A stretch of 64,000 bases of DNA from Sedimentitalea xiamensis. Its GTDB lineage: Bacteria > Pseudomonadota > Alphaproteobacteria > Rhodobacterales > Rhodobacteraceae. The DNA is taken from positions 49,386 to 113,385 of the forward strand of contig NZ_JASNJE010000012.1 in NCBI RefSeq assembly GCF_030164465.1, given 5' to 3'. Of this stretch, positions 19,685 through 29,058 are shown piece after piece. How positions within the stretch are numbered: the first letter of the stretch is position 1; the number at the start of each line of letters is the position of its first letter. A program made the position numbers and the translations under genes. The notes under the pieces were generated by a model that did no database searches, had not been told where the DNA came from, and was given only the letters and a program-made list of their open reading frames with translations.

Positions 19685-21741
19685 GGCCTGTCTCCGATCC
19701 GGATCAGGATATTGCCGCCCGCATCCGCGGTGGCGGTGTCGCCCGGTTCTATCAGAACCGTGGTGTCCATCTGTTCGAGGATCGCCGGGCCGGGCAGGGA
19801 GAACTTGAGCGGCAGGTGGTCGCGCCGGTAGACCGGCGTGTCCCGCCACATGCCGTCAAAAAAGACGGGGCGCTGGCCGGATTGCGCCTCTTGCACGGTG
19901 GCCTTGCGCCCCGCCGGGTCGATCAGCGCATCGAGATCCAGGTCGGCCCGCACGCCGATCACCGAGGTGTTGGCGTTCACGAGATTGGCGCGGATATTGT
20001 CCAGTTCGACCCGGAAACGGCGAAAGTAGGCCGCTTCGAACAAGGCTTGCAGATCCTGCGGCGTCACGTCCGGGCTGTCCAGCGGCACGCGCAGCAGGTG
20101 GGTCTGGCCGATGAACTGCATGTCGACGCTGTGAACGTGCCGGATGGCGCGGACAGCGATGTTTTCCTGCGCGATCTGCGCGTTGCCCTCGGCGGTCTGG
20201 GCGGCGAAGACCGATGCCAGGTGATCCGGGTCCAGGTTGTCCAGCGGGCGGTTGATCGTGTTGACGAAGTCGTGGCGCAGATCGGCCACGACGCAACCGA
20301 TGGCATTGGTGATGCCCGGACGGCCCGGCACGATGACCCGCGGAATGCCCAGTTCCCGCGCCAGCGCGGCGGCGTGCAGCGGTCCGGCCCCGCCAAAGGC
20401 GAAAAGCGCGAAATCGCGCGGATCTGCCCCGAGCGAGATCGACACCATCCGGATCGCCCCCGCCATCCTGGTGTTGGCGATCCTGATCACCGCATCCGCC
20501 GCCTGCACCGGGTCCAGCCCCAGCGGTTCCCCCAGTTCGCGGGCGAACACCGATTTCACCTGATCGAGCGGCACGCCGCCCCGGACCGCGTTCAAACCGG
20601 ACGGGTCGAGCCGCCCGAGCAGCAGATTGGCATCCGAGATCGTCGGCTGCGTGCCGCCCTTGCCATAGCAGATCGGTCCCGGATCCGCCCCGGCGCTGTC
20701 CGGACCGACCGCCAGCAACCCGCCGGGCGTGACCCGCGCGATCGACCCGCCGCCCGCGCCCACGGTGCGCACATCGACCATCGGCACATGGATCGGCATC
20801 GCGTATTCGATCTCGATCTCGTTTGACACCGCCGGTTCCGCGTCGCGGATCAGGGCCACGTCGGTCGAGGTGCCGCCCATGTCGTAGGTGATGAGGTTCC
20901 GGACGCCCGCCTTGCGCCCGGTATAGGCCGCCGCCATGACCCCTGAAGCCGGCCCGGACATCACGGTCTTGGCGGCCTCATCGGCGACGCGGGCGGCACT
21001 GACCATGCCGCCGTTTCCGTTCATCACCAGCACCTCGCCGGCGTAGCCTTTGCCGTGCAGTTCCCGAACCAGCTGTTTGATGTAGCGATCCAGCAACGGC
21101 TGCACCGCGGCATTGGCCGCCGCCGTCACGCCGCGTTCGAATTCGCGGCTTTCCGACAGCAGCGCATGACCCATCGTGATGTGGTCGTTCGGCCAGACCG
21201 CCGTCAGGATTTCGGCGGCGCGGCGTTCATGCGCCGGGTTGGCATAGGCGTGCAGGAAATGCACGACCAGCGATTCACATCCCATGGACAGCAGCCGAAG
21301 CCCCGCGGCCCGCACCGCATCCTCGTCCAGCGGCACCACCACGTCGCCGGCGGCATCCATGCGCTCGGGCACTTCGAGCCGCAGGTCGCGGGGGATCAGC
21401 GGCGTGAAACGCCCGGTCATGCCATAGGCCTGTGGACGGGTCCGGCGGCCCAGTTCCAGTACGTCCCGAAAGCCCTGGGTGGTGATCAGCCCGGTCCTGG
21501 CCAGCTTGCGTTCCAGGACCGCATTGGTGGTGGTCGTGGTGCCATGCACGATCAGGTCGAGCGCCGCGAGATCGCAGCCCGCCTGATCCAGCGCCTCCAG
21601 CACACCGAAGGCCTGGTTGTCCAGGGTGCTCGGCACCTTGGACAGGCGCACCCGGCCCGTGGCCTGATCCAGTTCGATCAGATCGGTGAAGGTTCCGCCG
21701 ACATCGACACCGACAACCTTGCCCGGAGAGTCACCCGTCAT
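19681..21741 (-). CDS. hyuA: Hydantoinase A / oxoprolinase-family ATPase subunit
   Basis: 686 residues with an actin-like ATPase fold. GVDVGGTFTDLIELD at the N-terminus is the phosphate-binding motif. HGTTTTTNAVLERK, GGTSTDVALI and FGGAGPLHAAALARELGIPRVIVP are standard HyuA/OXP motifs. It phosphorylates the cyclic amide before ring opening with HyuB. It is coupled to hyuB by an ATGA overlap. An 89-base gap separates it from the PCu(A)C-like gene upstream on the same strand. Nearby clues for substrate are weak; see the findings for a possible link to the heterocycle cluster. Confidence 0.9.
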   Translation of the reverse strand: MTGDSPGKVVGVDVGGTFTDLIELDQATGRVRLSKVPSTLDNQAFGVLEALDQAGCDLAALDLIVHGTTTTTNAVLERKLARTGLITTQGFRDVLELGRRTRPQAYGMTGRFTPLIPRDLRLEVPERMDAAGDVVVPLDEDAVRAAGLRLLSMGCESLVVHFLHAYANPAHERRAAEILTAVWPNDHITMGHALLSESREFERGVTAAANAAVQPLLDRYIKQLVRELHGKGYAGEVLVMNGNGGMVSAARVADEAAKTVMSGPASGVMAAAYTGRKAGVRNLITYDMGGTSTDVALIRDAEPAVSNEIEIEYAMPIHVPMVDVRTVGAGGGSIARVTPGGLLAVGPDSAGADPGPICYGKGGTQPTISDANLLLGRLDPSGLNAVRGGVPLDQVKSVFARELGEPLGLDPVQAADAVIRIANTRMAGAIRMVSISLGADPRDFALFAFGGAGPLHAAALARELGIPRVIVPGRPGITNAIGCVVADLRHDFVNTINRPLDNLDPDHLASVFAAQTAEGNAQIAQENIAVRAIRHVHSVDMQFIGQTHLLRVPLDSPDVTPQDLQALFEAAYFRRFRVELDNIRANLVNANTSVIGVRADLDLDALIDPAGRKATVQEAQSGQRPVFFDGMWRDTPVYRRDHLPLKFSLPGPAILEQMDTTVLIEPGDTATADAGGNILIRIGDRP

Positions 21742-21830
21742 GCCGGCCCAGTTCCCAGAATTCGCTCTTCGGTGGATGGTGTCTGCAAGGCCCCGGCAAT
21801 GTCAACGCTCCGCAAGGCGTGGGCCGGATA

Positions 21831-22622
21831 TCAGGGAACGGTGATCAGCGCCGTGGCCGTCACCGGATCGTCGCCGACCACATAGGCGCGGTGATCGTTG
21901 GTGTTGAGGGTGACGCGGACTTCATGGGTTCCTGGCGGCAGCGCCCCGATCCGTACTTCGGGCTCAAAGAACCGCTGAAGCTTCAGCCCGCCGAGATAGA
22001 GGTGTCCGTGCCCGGTTCCCGGCACATGCGGTCCGTCCAGCATGTCCTGCGAAAAGGTGAAATCCTCGGCCTTGACCGCGACGATCCAGTCCGCGCCGTC
22101 CGGGCGGACCTCGAGCGCGAGGCGCGGCGCGGGTTCGCCTTCTTCGACGGTGCAGATATCGCCGATACCGAACAGGCCGTAGGCCCCGGCGATGCCGGTC
22201 GTCCGCGGCATGACCAGACGGGCCTGGGTGCGCAATTCTCCCGCGGTTTCGAACCGGAGCGTTATCGGGATCATCCGGCCTTCCTTGAGATCGCCGCCGA
22301 CGCCGTCCAGCAGGATGAACGCGCCGTCGGGCGCGAGGGACGCGGAACTGTCCGCCGGGATCGGCAGCCCGGCGTCGGCGATGGAGGACTCCAGCCGGGC
22401 GCGCTGGGCCACGATGGAGCGCGCCGCCGTCAGCCTGTCGGGTCCGCCGGAATTCTCGATGGTCAGGAAGACGCCGACGGTGGCCGGTTTGCCCAGAAGC
22501 GGCGCGGCGGTCGCGCCGGTGATCAGCAGCGTGTTCCTGTCCGGCAGGAGAACGAACAGAACCGCGAGCAGCGCAGCCATCGCCAAAAGACCGACCAGAA
22601 CGACAGGTTTTGCGGCTTTCAT
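21831..22622 (-). CDS. PCu(A)C-like exported protein without the copper ligands, plus a second beta domain
   Basis: 263 residues with an N-terminal signal anchor (VVLVGLLAMAALLAVLFVLLP). Residues about 32-145 follow the copper chaperone PCu(A)C layout: VGVFLTIENSGGPDRLTAARS, then GRMIPITLRFETAGELRTQARLV. The usual His/Met ligand positions are replaced (RARLESSI and GAFILLDGV). The C-terminal part holds GPHVPGTGHGHLYLGGLKLQRFF with several histidines and DHRAYVVGDDPVTA, and could bind metal instead. GGAGGAGG sits before the start. It is divergent from a membrane-protein gene only 30 bp away. The function assignment is tentative. Confidence 0.6.
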   Translation of the reverse strand: MKAAKPVVLVGLLAMAALLAVLFVLLPDRNTLLITGATAAPLLGKPATVGVFLTIENSGGPDRLTAARSIVAQRARLESSIADAGLPIPADSSASLAPDGAFILLDGVGGDLKEGRMIPITLRFETAGELRTQARLVMPRTTGIAGAYGLFGIGDICTVEEGEPAPRLALEVRPDGADWIVAVKAEDFTFSQDMLDGPHVPGTGHGHLYLGGLKLQRFFEPEVRIGALPPGTHEVRVTLNTNDHRAYVVGDDPVTATALITVP

Positions 22623-22652
22623 CCGGACCTCCTCCGGCTATCATCGCGTGTC

Positions 22653-24059
22653 ATGAGCTTGTTCCACAATAGGCGGCAGATCAAGAGTCTGGCCATGGCT
22701 GCGGTTCTGCCCGCGCGGGCAGGGCGGGCGCATGTGTCAGAACAGGGCTTCGTGCTCCTGCTGCCGACGGATGTCTATATCTCCGCCGGGGCCGCCTGTG
22801 TCGCGCTGACGGTTCTCGTGCTGACTCTGCTGCCGGATCGTGCCGTGTCCGGGCTGTTCCGCCCGGTCGCAACCCTGCGCTGGCCGCTCTGGACCGGGGC
22901 GCGGCTGCTCACGAGCTGCCTGTCCTTCGCCGGTTTCCTGGCGCTGCTCTGGGTCGGACTGGCCGGGCCGCGGGATCCGCTGGCCAATCCGCTGACCCTC
23001 GTGGTCTGGACGGTCTGGTGGATCGGCTTGGTCACCCTCCAGGGGCTGTTCGGGAACCTGTGGCGCTGGATCAATCCCTGGACCGGCCCGGTCGCCCTGA
23101 CCCGGCGGCTGCTGAATCTGCGCCCCGCCCTGCGGCTGCCTGCCTGTCTCGGACAGAGCTTTGGGATCCTGACCTTTCTGGCCTTCGTCGCGATCCTGCT
23201 GGCCGATCCGGCCCCGTCCGACCCGGCGCGGCTGGCTGGCTATGCGGGGGGCTACTGGCTGTTCACCTTCGCCGCCCTGCTGGTGTTCGGGCCACGCTGG
23301 GCGGCGCGTGGCGACGGCATTTCGATGCTGATGCGCCATTACGCGGCGCTGGGGCTGTTCGGACGTCTGCGCGGACGGCTGGCGCTGGGCCTGACCGGTT
23401 GGCAGGCGCTGCATCGTCACCCGCCGCGGGCCGGGGCGGCGGTCTTCATGCTGCTGATGCTGGGCAGCGGCAGCTTTGACGGGCTGAACGAAACCTACTG
23501 GTGGCTCGACCTGATCGGGATCAACCCGCTGGAGTTTCCCGGCCGTTCCGCGGTGATCGCGCAGAACCTGACCGGGCTGATCCTTGCCAATGCATTGCTG
23601 GTGGCGGCCTATGGGCTGGCGGTCTGGATGGGGGTGCGGCTGGTCTCTTCCGGTATCGGGCCGGGGCAGGCATTCTGCCTGTTCGCGCCGTCGATCCTGC
23701 CGATCGCACTGGGCTATCACATCGCCCATTACCTCACCAGTTTCCTGGTCGACGGGCAATATGCGCTGGCGGCGCTGAACGATCCGCTGGCGCGGGGCGA
23801 CGATCTGCTGGGCCTTGGCACCTTTTACGTGACGACGGGTTTTTTCAACGCTCCGGACAGCGTCCGCACGATCTGGCTGACGCAGGCGGGGGCCGTCGTC
23901 GCGGGACACGTTCTGGCGGTGATGATGGCCCATACGATCGCGCTGCGCCGGTTCGGCGATACCCGCAAGGCGGCGCTCAGCCAGGCGCCGCTGGCGCTGT
24001 TCATGGTGCTCTACACGCTCTTCGGGCTCTGGCTCCTGGCTTCGCCACGCGGTGCCTGA
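22653..24059 (+). CDS. Polytopic inner-membrane protein of unknown function
   Basis: 468 residues with about ten to eleven hydrophobic helices and many Trp residues (TLVVWTVWWIGLVTLQGLFG). A conserved-looking AHVSEQGFVLLLPTDVYI follows a weak signal-like segment. The start at 22653 gives a plausible signal (RRQIKSLAMAAVLPARAGRA) but has no ribosome site. The ATG at 22695 has AAGAG eight bases ahead and is the alternative. No catalytic motif is recognised. Its divergent partner is the PCu(A)C-like protein, so a role in metal handling in the membrane is possible but unproven. Confidence 0.7.
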   Translation: MSLFHNRRQIKSLAMAAVLPARAGRAHVSEQGFVLLLPTDVYISAGAACVALTVLVLTLLPDRAVSGLFRPVATLRWPLWTGARLLTSCLSFAGFLALLWVGLAGPRDPLANPLTLVVWTVWWIGLVTLQGLFGNLWRWINPWTGPVALTRRLLNLRPALRLPACLGQSFGILTFLAFVAILLADPAPSDPARLAGYAGGYWLFTFAALLVFGPRWAARGDGISMLMRHYAALGLFGRLRGRLALGLTGWQALHRHPPRAGAAVFMLLMLGSGSFDGLNETYWWLDLIGINPLEFPGRSAVIAQNLTGLILANALLVAAYGLAVWMGVRLVSSGIGPGQAFCLFAPSILPIALGYHIAHYLTSFLVDGQYALAALNDPLARGDDLLGLGTFYVTTGFFNAPDSVRTIWLTQAGAVVAGHVLAVMMAHTIALRRFGDTRKAALSQAPLALFMVLYTLFGLWLLASPRGA

Positions 24060-24172
24060 CCCGGCCTCCGATCCGCCAAAACACTGGACAAGACAGTGCC
24101 GGGATCGCAAGATCGACCGACAGCCAGAGATCGCGGGCCGATCCGCCCGAGGCTGATCCAAGGGGGTATTCC

Positions 24173-25468
24173 ATGACCGATGCTTTGAAGGCACAAACCC
24201 GCCGCGCGGCGCTGAAGACGCTTGCCCTCGGGGGCGCGGCGGCGGCCGCGGGAGCGAATCTGCCACTCTGGGCGCGCTTCGCCGAGGCCCAGACATCCGA
24301 GCCGATCCGCATCGGCTTCCAGGTCCACCGCACCGGGATCGGCGCGGCCTACGGGCGCTGGTATGACCGGACCACGATGGCGGCGGTGAAGCGGATCAAC
24401 GACGCCGGCGGCATCAACGGACGGATGGTCGAGATCATTGCCGAGGATGATGGAACGGACCCCAAGCGCGGTGCCGAGGTGGTCGAGAAATTCGCCAACC
24501 AGCACAATTGCGACATTGGCTTCGGCACCCTGTTTTCCCATGTGGTGATCGGCTCCGCCCCGCGCGCGGGGGAATTGAAACTGCCGTATTTCGTGGTGTC
24601 CGAAGGCCATCATGTCGCCTCGGGCATGCTCAACCGCTACACGCTGCAACCGGGCATCACCGACGTGAAAAGCCAGGTGATCGCGATGGCGCCCTTCGTA
24701 TCCGGAAACCTCGGCAAGAAGGTCACGATGATCTACCCCGACTTCGCCTTCGGCCACGATCACCGCGACTATTTCAGCGCCGCGATCGAGGCGCAGGGCG
24801 GCGAGGTGGTCGCCAGGATCGCGATTCCGCCGACGGAAACCAGCTTCACCAAATATTTCCCCAAGATCCCGCGCGAGACCGAAGTCGTCTATCATGTGAT
24901 GGTCGGCCCGGCGGTTCTGACCTTCGTCAAGGAAATGGGCGAATTCTTCGGCCCGAGCCGGCCCGAGATGTTCGGCTTCATCGACAGTCTGGAAGCGGTG
25001 GACATTGCCAGCCCCGGTCTCGAATTTCTCGAAGGCACCTATTTCTGGGAAGGCAACCCGCGCTATGCGCAGCCCGGCCAGACCAGCCACGACAAGATGT
25101 ATCGCGCTGCCGTGGGCGTGGACGAGAACGGCGCATCGGTCAGCGATCCGAAGGATATTTCAACCTACGCCCATATGTTCGGCTGCTGGGAAACCCTGAA
25201 CGTGGTCAAGGCCGGGATGGAAGCCGCGGGCTACCAGGGGCCCGCCGACCGGCCCGCTCTGATCGAAGCGGTGGAGGCGATGGGAGACATGCCCCTGTCC
25301 GACGACCATCCGCAGGGCGCGAAACGGTTCAACGGCAAGACCCACCAGGTGTTCGGCCACCAGTATATCAGCAAGGTCGAGAACGGCCGCCTGAACGTCG
25401 CGCACATGACGTCGATCGAGGATACGCTCTATCCCGACGAGGTCGATTACACGCAGCAGAGTTTCTGA
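24173..25468 (+). CDS. Periplasmic substrate-binding protein of a branched-chain-amino-acid/amide-type ABC importer
   Basis: 431 residues, Peripla_BP_6 type. The N-terminus (TRRAALKTLALGGAAAAAGANLPLWARFAEAQ) looks like a twin-arginine or long Sec signal. The mature protein begins IRIGFQVHRTGIGAAYGRWY and has the typical INDAGGINGRMVEIIAEDDGTDP. This subfamily binds amino acids, amides, urea or aromatic acids, so the ligand is not predictable from sequence alone. AAGGGGG lies upstream of ATG 24173. It opens the plus-strand catabolic cluster, separated from livH by one opposite-strand gene. Confidence 0.88.
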   Translation: MTDALKAQTRRAALKTLALGGAAAAAGANLPLWARFAEAQTSEPIRIGFQVHRTGIGAAYGRWYDRTTMAAVKRINDAGGINGRMVEIIAEDDGTDPKRGAEVVEKFANQHNCDIGFGTLFSHVVIGSAPRAGELKLPYFVVSEGHHVASGMLNRYTLQPGITDVKSQVIAMAPFVSGNLGKKVTMIYPDFAFGHDHRDYFSAAIEAQGGEVVARIAIPPTETSFTKYFPKIPRETEVVYHVMVGPAVLTFVKEMGEFFGPSRPEMFGFIDSLEAVDIASPGLEFLEGTYFWEGNPRYAQPGQTSHDKMYRAAVGVDENGASVSDPKDISTYAHMFGCWETLNVVKAGMEAAGYQGPADRPALIEAVEAMGDMPLSDDHPQGAKRFNGKTHQVFGHQYISKVENGRLNVAHMTSIEDTLYPDEVDYTQQSF

Positions 25469-25474
25469 AGCGGC

Positions 25475-26338
25475 TCAGTACTGCGGCGGTGGCGGCAGGC
25501 TGGCGCAATCGACCTGGGTTTCGCGCGCATAGGCCAGCCCGTCCAGCATGGCGCGCTGGCCGCACAGCGACATCTTGCAGTCATGGTCCGGGTCGGCGAT
25601 GCGGATGCCGGCTTCGGGGGTGACGCGGATTTCCATCCGGCAGAGCCGGCCGTAGAAATCCTCCTGGTAGATCCAGCCGCCCGCGACCGGCTGCGCGGTG
25701 CCCGCCGCGCTGCAGGAATGCCCGCCCCCCTGCCAGCTTTCCAGCGTGAACCGCGCGCTGCCGTCGCCCGCCACATAGAGCCGGAACTCGTCGCTCCCGG
25801 AGCGATAGCAATAGCCTGTCTCGCCCGCCGGCGCGGGCGCCGCCGCCGGTCGCGGGTCGCAGGTGACGCCTGACAGCGCCCAGCCGGGATAGCCGATATC
25901 ATTGATCCGCCAGAACCCGTCTTCGACGATGAAATCGTAATGGATCTGCGCCGGAGTCCCGAAATTGGTGAACCGCGCGGTGATCCGCTGGCGCGTCGTA
26001 TCGGCTTCGGTGGTGAGGCTCAGGGTCCTGTTGATTTCGGCGGCGTCCATGTCGTTGCCGGGAATCTCGAAACCCCGCTCGAAACAGGCGTTCATGAGAT
26101 TGTCGCCGAAATTGCTGTTCAGATCGTCGGTGTCGTAGAGCCGCACCAGGCGCTGCGACAGGTAGGTGCCGCGCCGCTCCGGCACTGTAAGATAATGCAA
26201 TCCCTTGGCCTGTCCGTCCGGCGGCAGCGCCAGCGAGCTGTAGATCCAGCGCACGATCTCCTCGGGTGTCTGTGCCATGGCGGCTTCAGCCCCTACGGCC
26301 CAGACCAGCAGGGCAAGCCATCCAAACTGCCGTCTCAT
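25475..26338 (-). CDS. Secreted protein of unknown function, cysteine-rich C-terminus
   Basis: 287 residues with a clear signal peptide (MRRQFGWLALLVWAVGAEAAMA). GGAGG stands seven bases before the ATG at 26338, deciding the start over an ATG five codons upstream. The N-terminal region (TPEEIVRWIYSSLA, then ITARFTNFGTPAQIHYDFIVEDGFWRINDIGY) resembles DUF3828-type lipoprotein/NTF2-like domains. The C-terminal 100 residues contain about eight cysteines and no known motif. It is inserted in opposite orientation between the binding-protein gene and livH. Its function is not recognised. Confidence 0.72.
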   Translation of the reverse strand: MRRQFGWLALLVWAVGAEAAMAQTPEEIVRWIYSSLALPPDGQAKGLHYLTVPERRGTYLSQRLVRLYDTDDLNSNFGDNLMNACFERGFEIPGNDMDAAEINRTLSLTTEADTTRQRITARFTNFGTPAQIHYDFIVEDGFWRINDIGYPGWALSGVTCDPRPAAAPAPAGETGYCYRSGSDEFRLYVAGDGSARFTLESWQGGGHSCSAAGTAQPVAGGWIYQEDFYGRLCRMEIRVTPEAGIRIADPDHDCKMSLCGQRAMLDGLAYARETQVDCASLPPPPQY

Positions 26339-26483
26339 GCGCGAACCTCCCATCCCGTTCCGGAAAAGAATATCCCGGAGCGTTGCCCGGGCAAGCGCCA
26401 GTTCACGACGGGTGCCGATTTTTCGCCCGCGAACAGCCGCTTGCCCTTGCCCAAGCCCCGTTCCTGCGCAATCGTGCGCCTCG

Positions 26484-27410
26484 ATGGACATCGGACCCTA
26501 TCTCCTGCTCGCCTCGCTCGAAGGGGCGGTGACCGCAGCGGTGCTGGCGCTGACCGCCGTCGGCCTGTCGCTGGTCTTCGGGGTCATGCGCGTGGTCAAC
26601 GTGGCGCATGGCGAGTTTTTCATGCTCGGCGCGGTGCTGGCCTGGTGGGTCACCAGCCTGGTCGCCGGGCATGCCGCGCTCGGCTTCGTGCTGGCGCTGC
26701 TGGTGGTGCCGGTCATGGTCGGGGCGCTCGCGGCGCTGGCCGACATGACGATCCTCAAGCGCATCGCCTATGATCCGGAGCGCACCATCGTCGCGACCAT
26801 TGGCATCCTCTACATCATCCAGCAGGTCACGCTGATGACCTACGGCCCAGATGCGCGGCCTGTGGAGCCGCCTTTCAACACGCGGCTTGCCCTTCCCTGG
26901 ATCGAGTTCGTCGACGGCAAGCCGCATATCTATTGGCCCTGGGGCCTGTCGACCACCACCTACAAGCTGGGCGTGATCGCCGCCGCCGTGCTGGTCCTGA
27001 TCGGGGTCTGGCTGGTCATGGCGAAGAGCCGCATCGGCCTGATCATGCGCGCGACCCAGCTCGACCGCGACATGGCGCTGGCCTTCGGCATCCCGGTCGA
27101 ACGGGTCTATGCGCTGGTCTTCGGACTCGGGGCCGCGCTCGCGGCGCTGGCGGCGGTGCTGATCGTGCCGATCCAGCAGGCGCATTACCTGATGGGGGGC
27201 GATCCGCTGCTGCTTTCGTTCATCGTGGTCATCATCGGCGGGCTGGGCAGCCTGCCGGGCACCGTGGTCGCGGCGATCCTGATCGGCCTTTCCGACGGCA
27301 TCATCTCGGTCTTTTTCTCGCCGACGCTGGCCAAGATCCTCGCCACGTTGCTGGTGGCGCTGGTGCTGGTGTTCCGCCCGCAGGGCCTGTTCGGCGTGCG
27401 CCGCGCATGA
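26484..27410 (+). CDS. livH: LivH-type ABC importer permease
   Basis: 308 residues with about eight hydrophobic helices. GLSLVFGVMRVVNVAHGEFFMLGA near the N-terminus and GLGSLPGTVVAAILIGLSDG near the C-terminus are hallmarks of LivH permeases. The ATG at 26484 is preceded by no strong ribosome site; longer in-frame readings lack membrane-protein character. Its stop overlaps the start of livM (ATGA), so the two permeases are translated together. The symbol indicates family membership only. The cluster context suggests import of a heterocyclic or aromatic acid instead of leucine. Confidence 0.88.
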   Translation: MDIGPYLLLASLEGAVTAAVLALTAVGLSLVFGVMRVVNVAHGEFFMLGAVLAWWVTSLVAGHAALGFVLALLVVPVMVGALAALADMTILKRIAYDPERTIVATIGILYIIQQVTLMTYGPDARPVEPPFNTRLALPWIEFVDGKPHIYWPWGLSTTTYKLGVIAAAVLVLIGVWLVMAKSRIGLIMRATQLDRDMALAFGIPVERVYALVFGLGAALAALAAVLIVPIQQAHYLMGGDPLLLSFIVVIIGGLGSLPGTVVAAILIGLSDGIISVFFSPTLAKILATLLVALVLVFRPQGLFGVRRA

Positions 27411-28351
27411 GCGACACCGCCAAGACCGTGGCCCTGCATGGCGGGCTTCTGGCGCTGCTCTTCGCGCTCGGGTTCCTGCTGCCCGCCTATCACCACGGCA
27501 ATCTCGCCCGTATCATGGTGCTGGCCAGCTATGCCATCGGCTACAACATCCTGTTCGGCTATACCGGGCTGCTCAGTCTCGGCCACGCGCTGTTCTTTGC
27601 CGCCGGGATGTATGGCATGGGGCTGGCCGTGCAGTATCTCGGGCTGTCGCCGGGTCCGGCCCTGACCGCCGGGCTTGTGGCGGGCGCGATCGTCGCGGGC
27701 GCGGTGGGTCTGCTGGCGCTGCGCACCGCCGGCGTCGCCTTCATGATCGTGACGCTGATGTTCGCGCAGGCCGGATACCTGACGGTGCTCTATTTCGGCG
27801 CATTCACCCGCGGCGACGAAGGTTTCGTTCTTCAGCAGGCGCAACGTGTTCTCTGGGGGATCGACCTGTCCGACCCCGTGCACCGCTATTTTGCCGCCTT
27901 CGCGCTGTTTGCAACCTGCCTGGCGGCGGTGCTGTGGATGGTGCACCGTCCTTTCGGCAAGGTGCTGATCGCCATCCGCGAGAACGAGGATCGGGCCCGG
28001 ATGCTGGGCTATGACGTCTTTGCCTACAAGCTGGCGGCGGTGATCCTGTCCGGCACGATCTCGGCGGCGGCGGGGGCGGCTTACGGGCTTCTGTTCGGCT
28101 ATGTCGGGGCCACGTTCGCCTCGGTCCAGTATTCGATCTTTCCGCTGCTCTGGGTGCTTCTCGGCGGGGCCGGAACGGTTCTCGGGCCGTTCATCGGCAC
28201 GCTTTTCATGTTCTACCTGATCGACCTGTCGAGCGGGATCACCACCGCCTACATGCTGATCGCGGGTGTCGTGCTGGTGCTGCTGACCCTCTTCGCGCCA
28301 CAGGGTCTGGCGGGCGAGTTGCGCAAGCGGATCTGGCGGGGGCTGCCATGA
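27407..28351 (+). CDS. livM: LivM-type ABC importer permease
   Basis: 314 residues, about nine to ten helices. Motifs are IGYNILFGYTGLLSLGHALFFAAGMYGMG, then RENEDRARMLGYDVFAYKLAAVILSGTISAAAGAAYG (only parts quoted are needed: RENEDRARMLGYDV is the coupling region). These are typical of LivM. The gene overlaps livH and livG by four bases at each end, a tight operon. It forms the translocation path together with LivH. Confidence 0.88.
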   Translation: MSDTAKTVALHGGLLALLFALGFLLPAYHHGNLARIMVLASYAIGYNILFGYTGLLSLGHALFFAAGMYGMGLAVQYLGLSPGPALTAGLVAGAIVAGAVGLLALRTAGVAFMIVTLMFAQAGYLTVLYFGAFTRGDEGFVLQQAQRVLWGIDLSDPVHRYFAAFALFATCLAAVLWMVHRPFGKVLIAIRENEDRARMLGYDVFAYKLAAVILSGTISAAAGAAYGLLFGYVGATFASVQYSIFPLLWVLLGGAGTVLGPFIGTLFMFYLIDLSSGITTAYMLIAGVVLVLLTLFAPQGLAGELRKRIWRGLP

Positions 28352-29058
28352 TGCTTATGTCGACGCGCGGCCTGACCAGGCAATTCGCAGGGCTGCATGC
28401 GGTGGAAGACGTGGATTTCGATCTTCCGCAGGGGCAGGTGCGGGCGCTGATCGGCCCCAACGGCGCGGGCAAGACCACCTTTGTCGGCATGCTTTGCGGA
28501 CGCATCGCCCCGACCTCGGGCACGGTGGTCTTTGACGGGCAGGACATCTCGCGCCTGGCCGCGCACAAGCGTATCAATCTGGGCATGGCCTACACGTTCC
28601 AGATCACTTCGGTTTTCGCCAACCTGAGCGTGGCGGAAAACGTCGCGCTGGCGGCCCGGCGCAGGCGGCACGGCGGGGCGGTGCAAGACGCCGTCGTCCG
28701 GGCGCTGCAACAGGTCGGCCTGCAGGATCGTCTGGCGCAGAATGCGGGCGATCTCAGCTATGGGCACCAGCGCCTGCTGGAAATCGCGATGGGCCTGGCG
28801 CAGCACCCGCGTCTGCTGATCCTGGACGAACCGACCCAGGGTCTGACCGACAGCGAAATCGCCGCCTTCAAGGCGCTGGTGCGGGGGCTGGCGGATACGA
28901 CGACGATCCTGCTGATCGAACACAACATGTCGGTGGTGATGGAAACCGCAGACGTCATCACGGTGCTGAACTCCGGCCGGGTTCTGGCCGAAGGCTCGCC
29001 ACAGGCGATCCATGCCGACCCCGCCGTGCAGCGCGCCTACCTGGGGACCGGCGGCTGA
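28348..29058 (+). CDS. livG: LivG-type ABC importer ATPase
   Basis: 236 residues. Walker A is GPNGAGKTTFVGML near residue 34. The signature is YGHQRLLEIAMGL, a common LivG variant of the LSGGQ motif. Walker B is LLILDEPTQGL, and the switch histidine is in LLIEHNMSVV. ATG 28348 overlaps the livM stop; two further in-frame Met codons within four residues are alternatives. The stop abuts the livF start with a 1-base overlap. It powers the LivHM permease pair with LivF. Confidence 0.9.
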   Translation: MMLMSTRGLTRQFAGLHAVEDVDFDLPQGQVRALIGPNGAGKTTFVGMLCGRIAPTSGTVVFDGQDISRLAAHKRINLGMAYTFQITSVFANLSVAENVALAARRRRHGGAVQDAVVRALQQVGLQDRLAQNAGDLSYGHQRLLEIAMGLAQHPRLLILDEPTQGLTDSEIAAFKALVRGLADTTTILLIEHNMSVVMETADVITVLNSGRVLAEGSPQAIHADPAVQRAYLGTGG

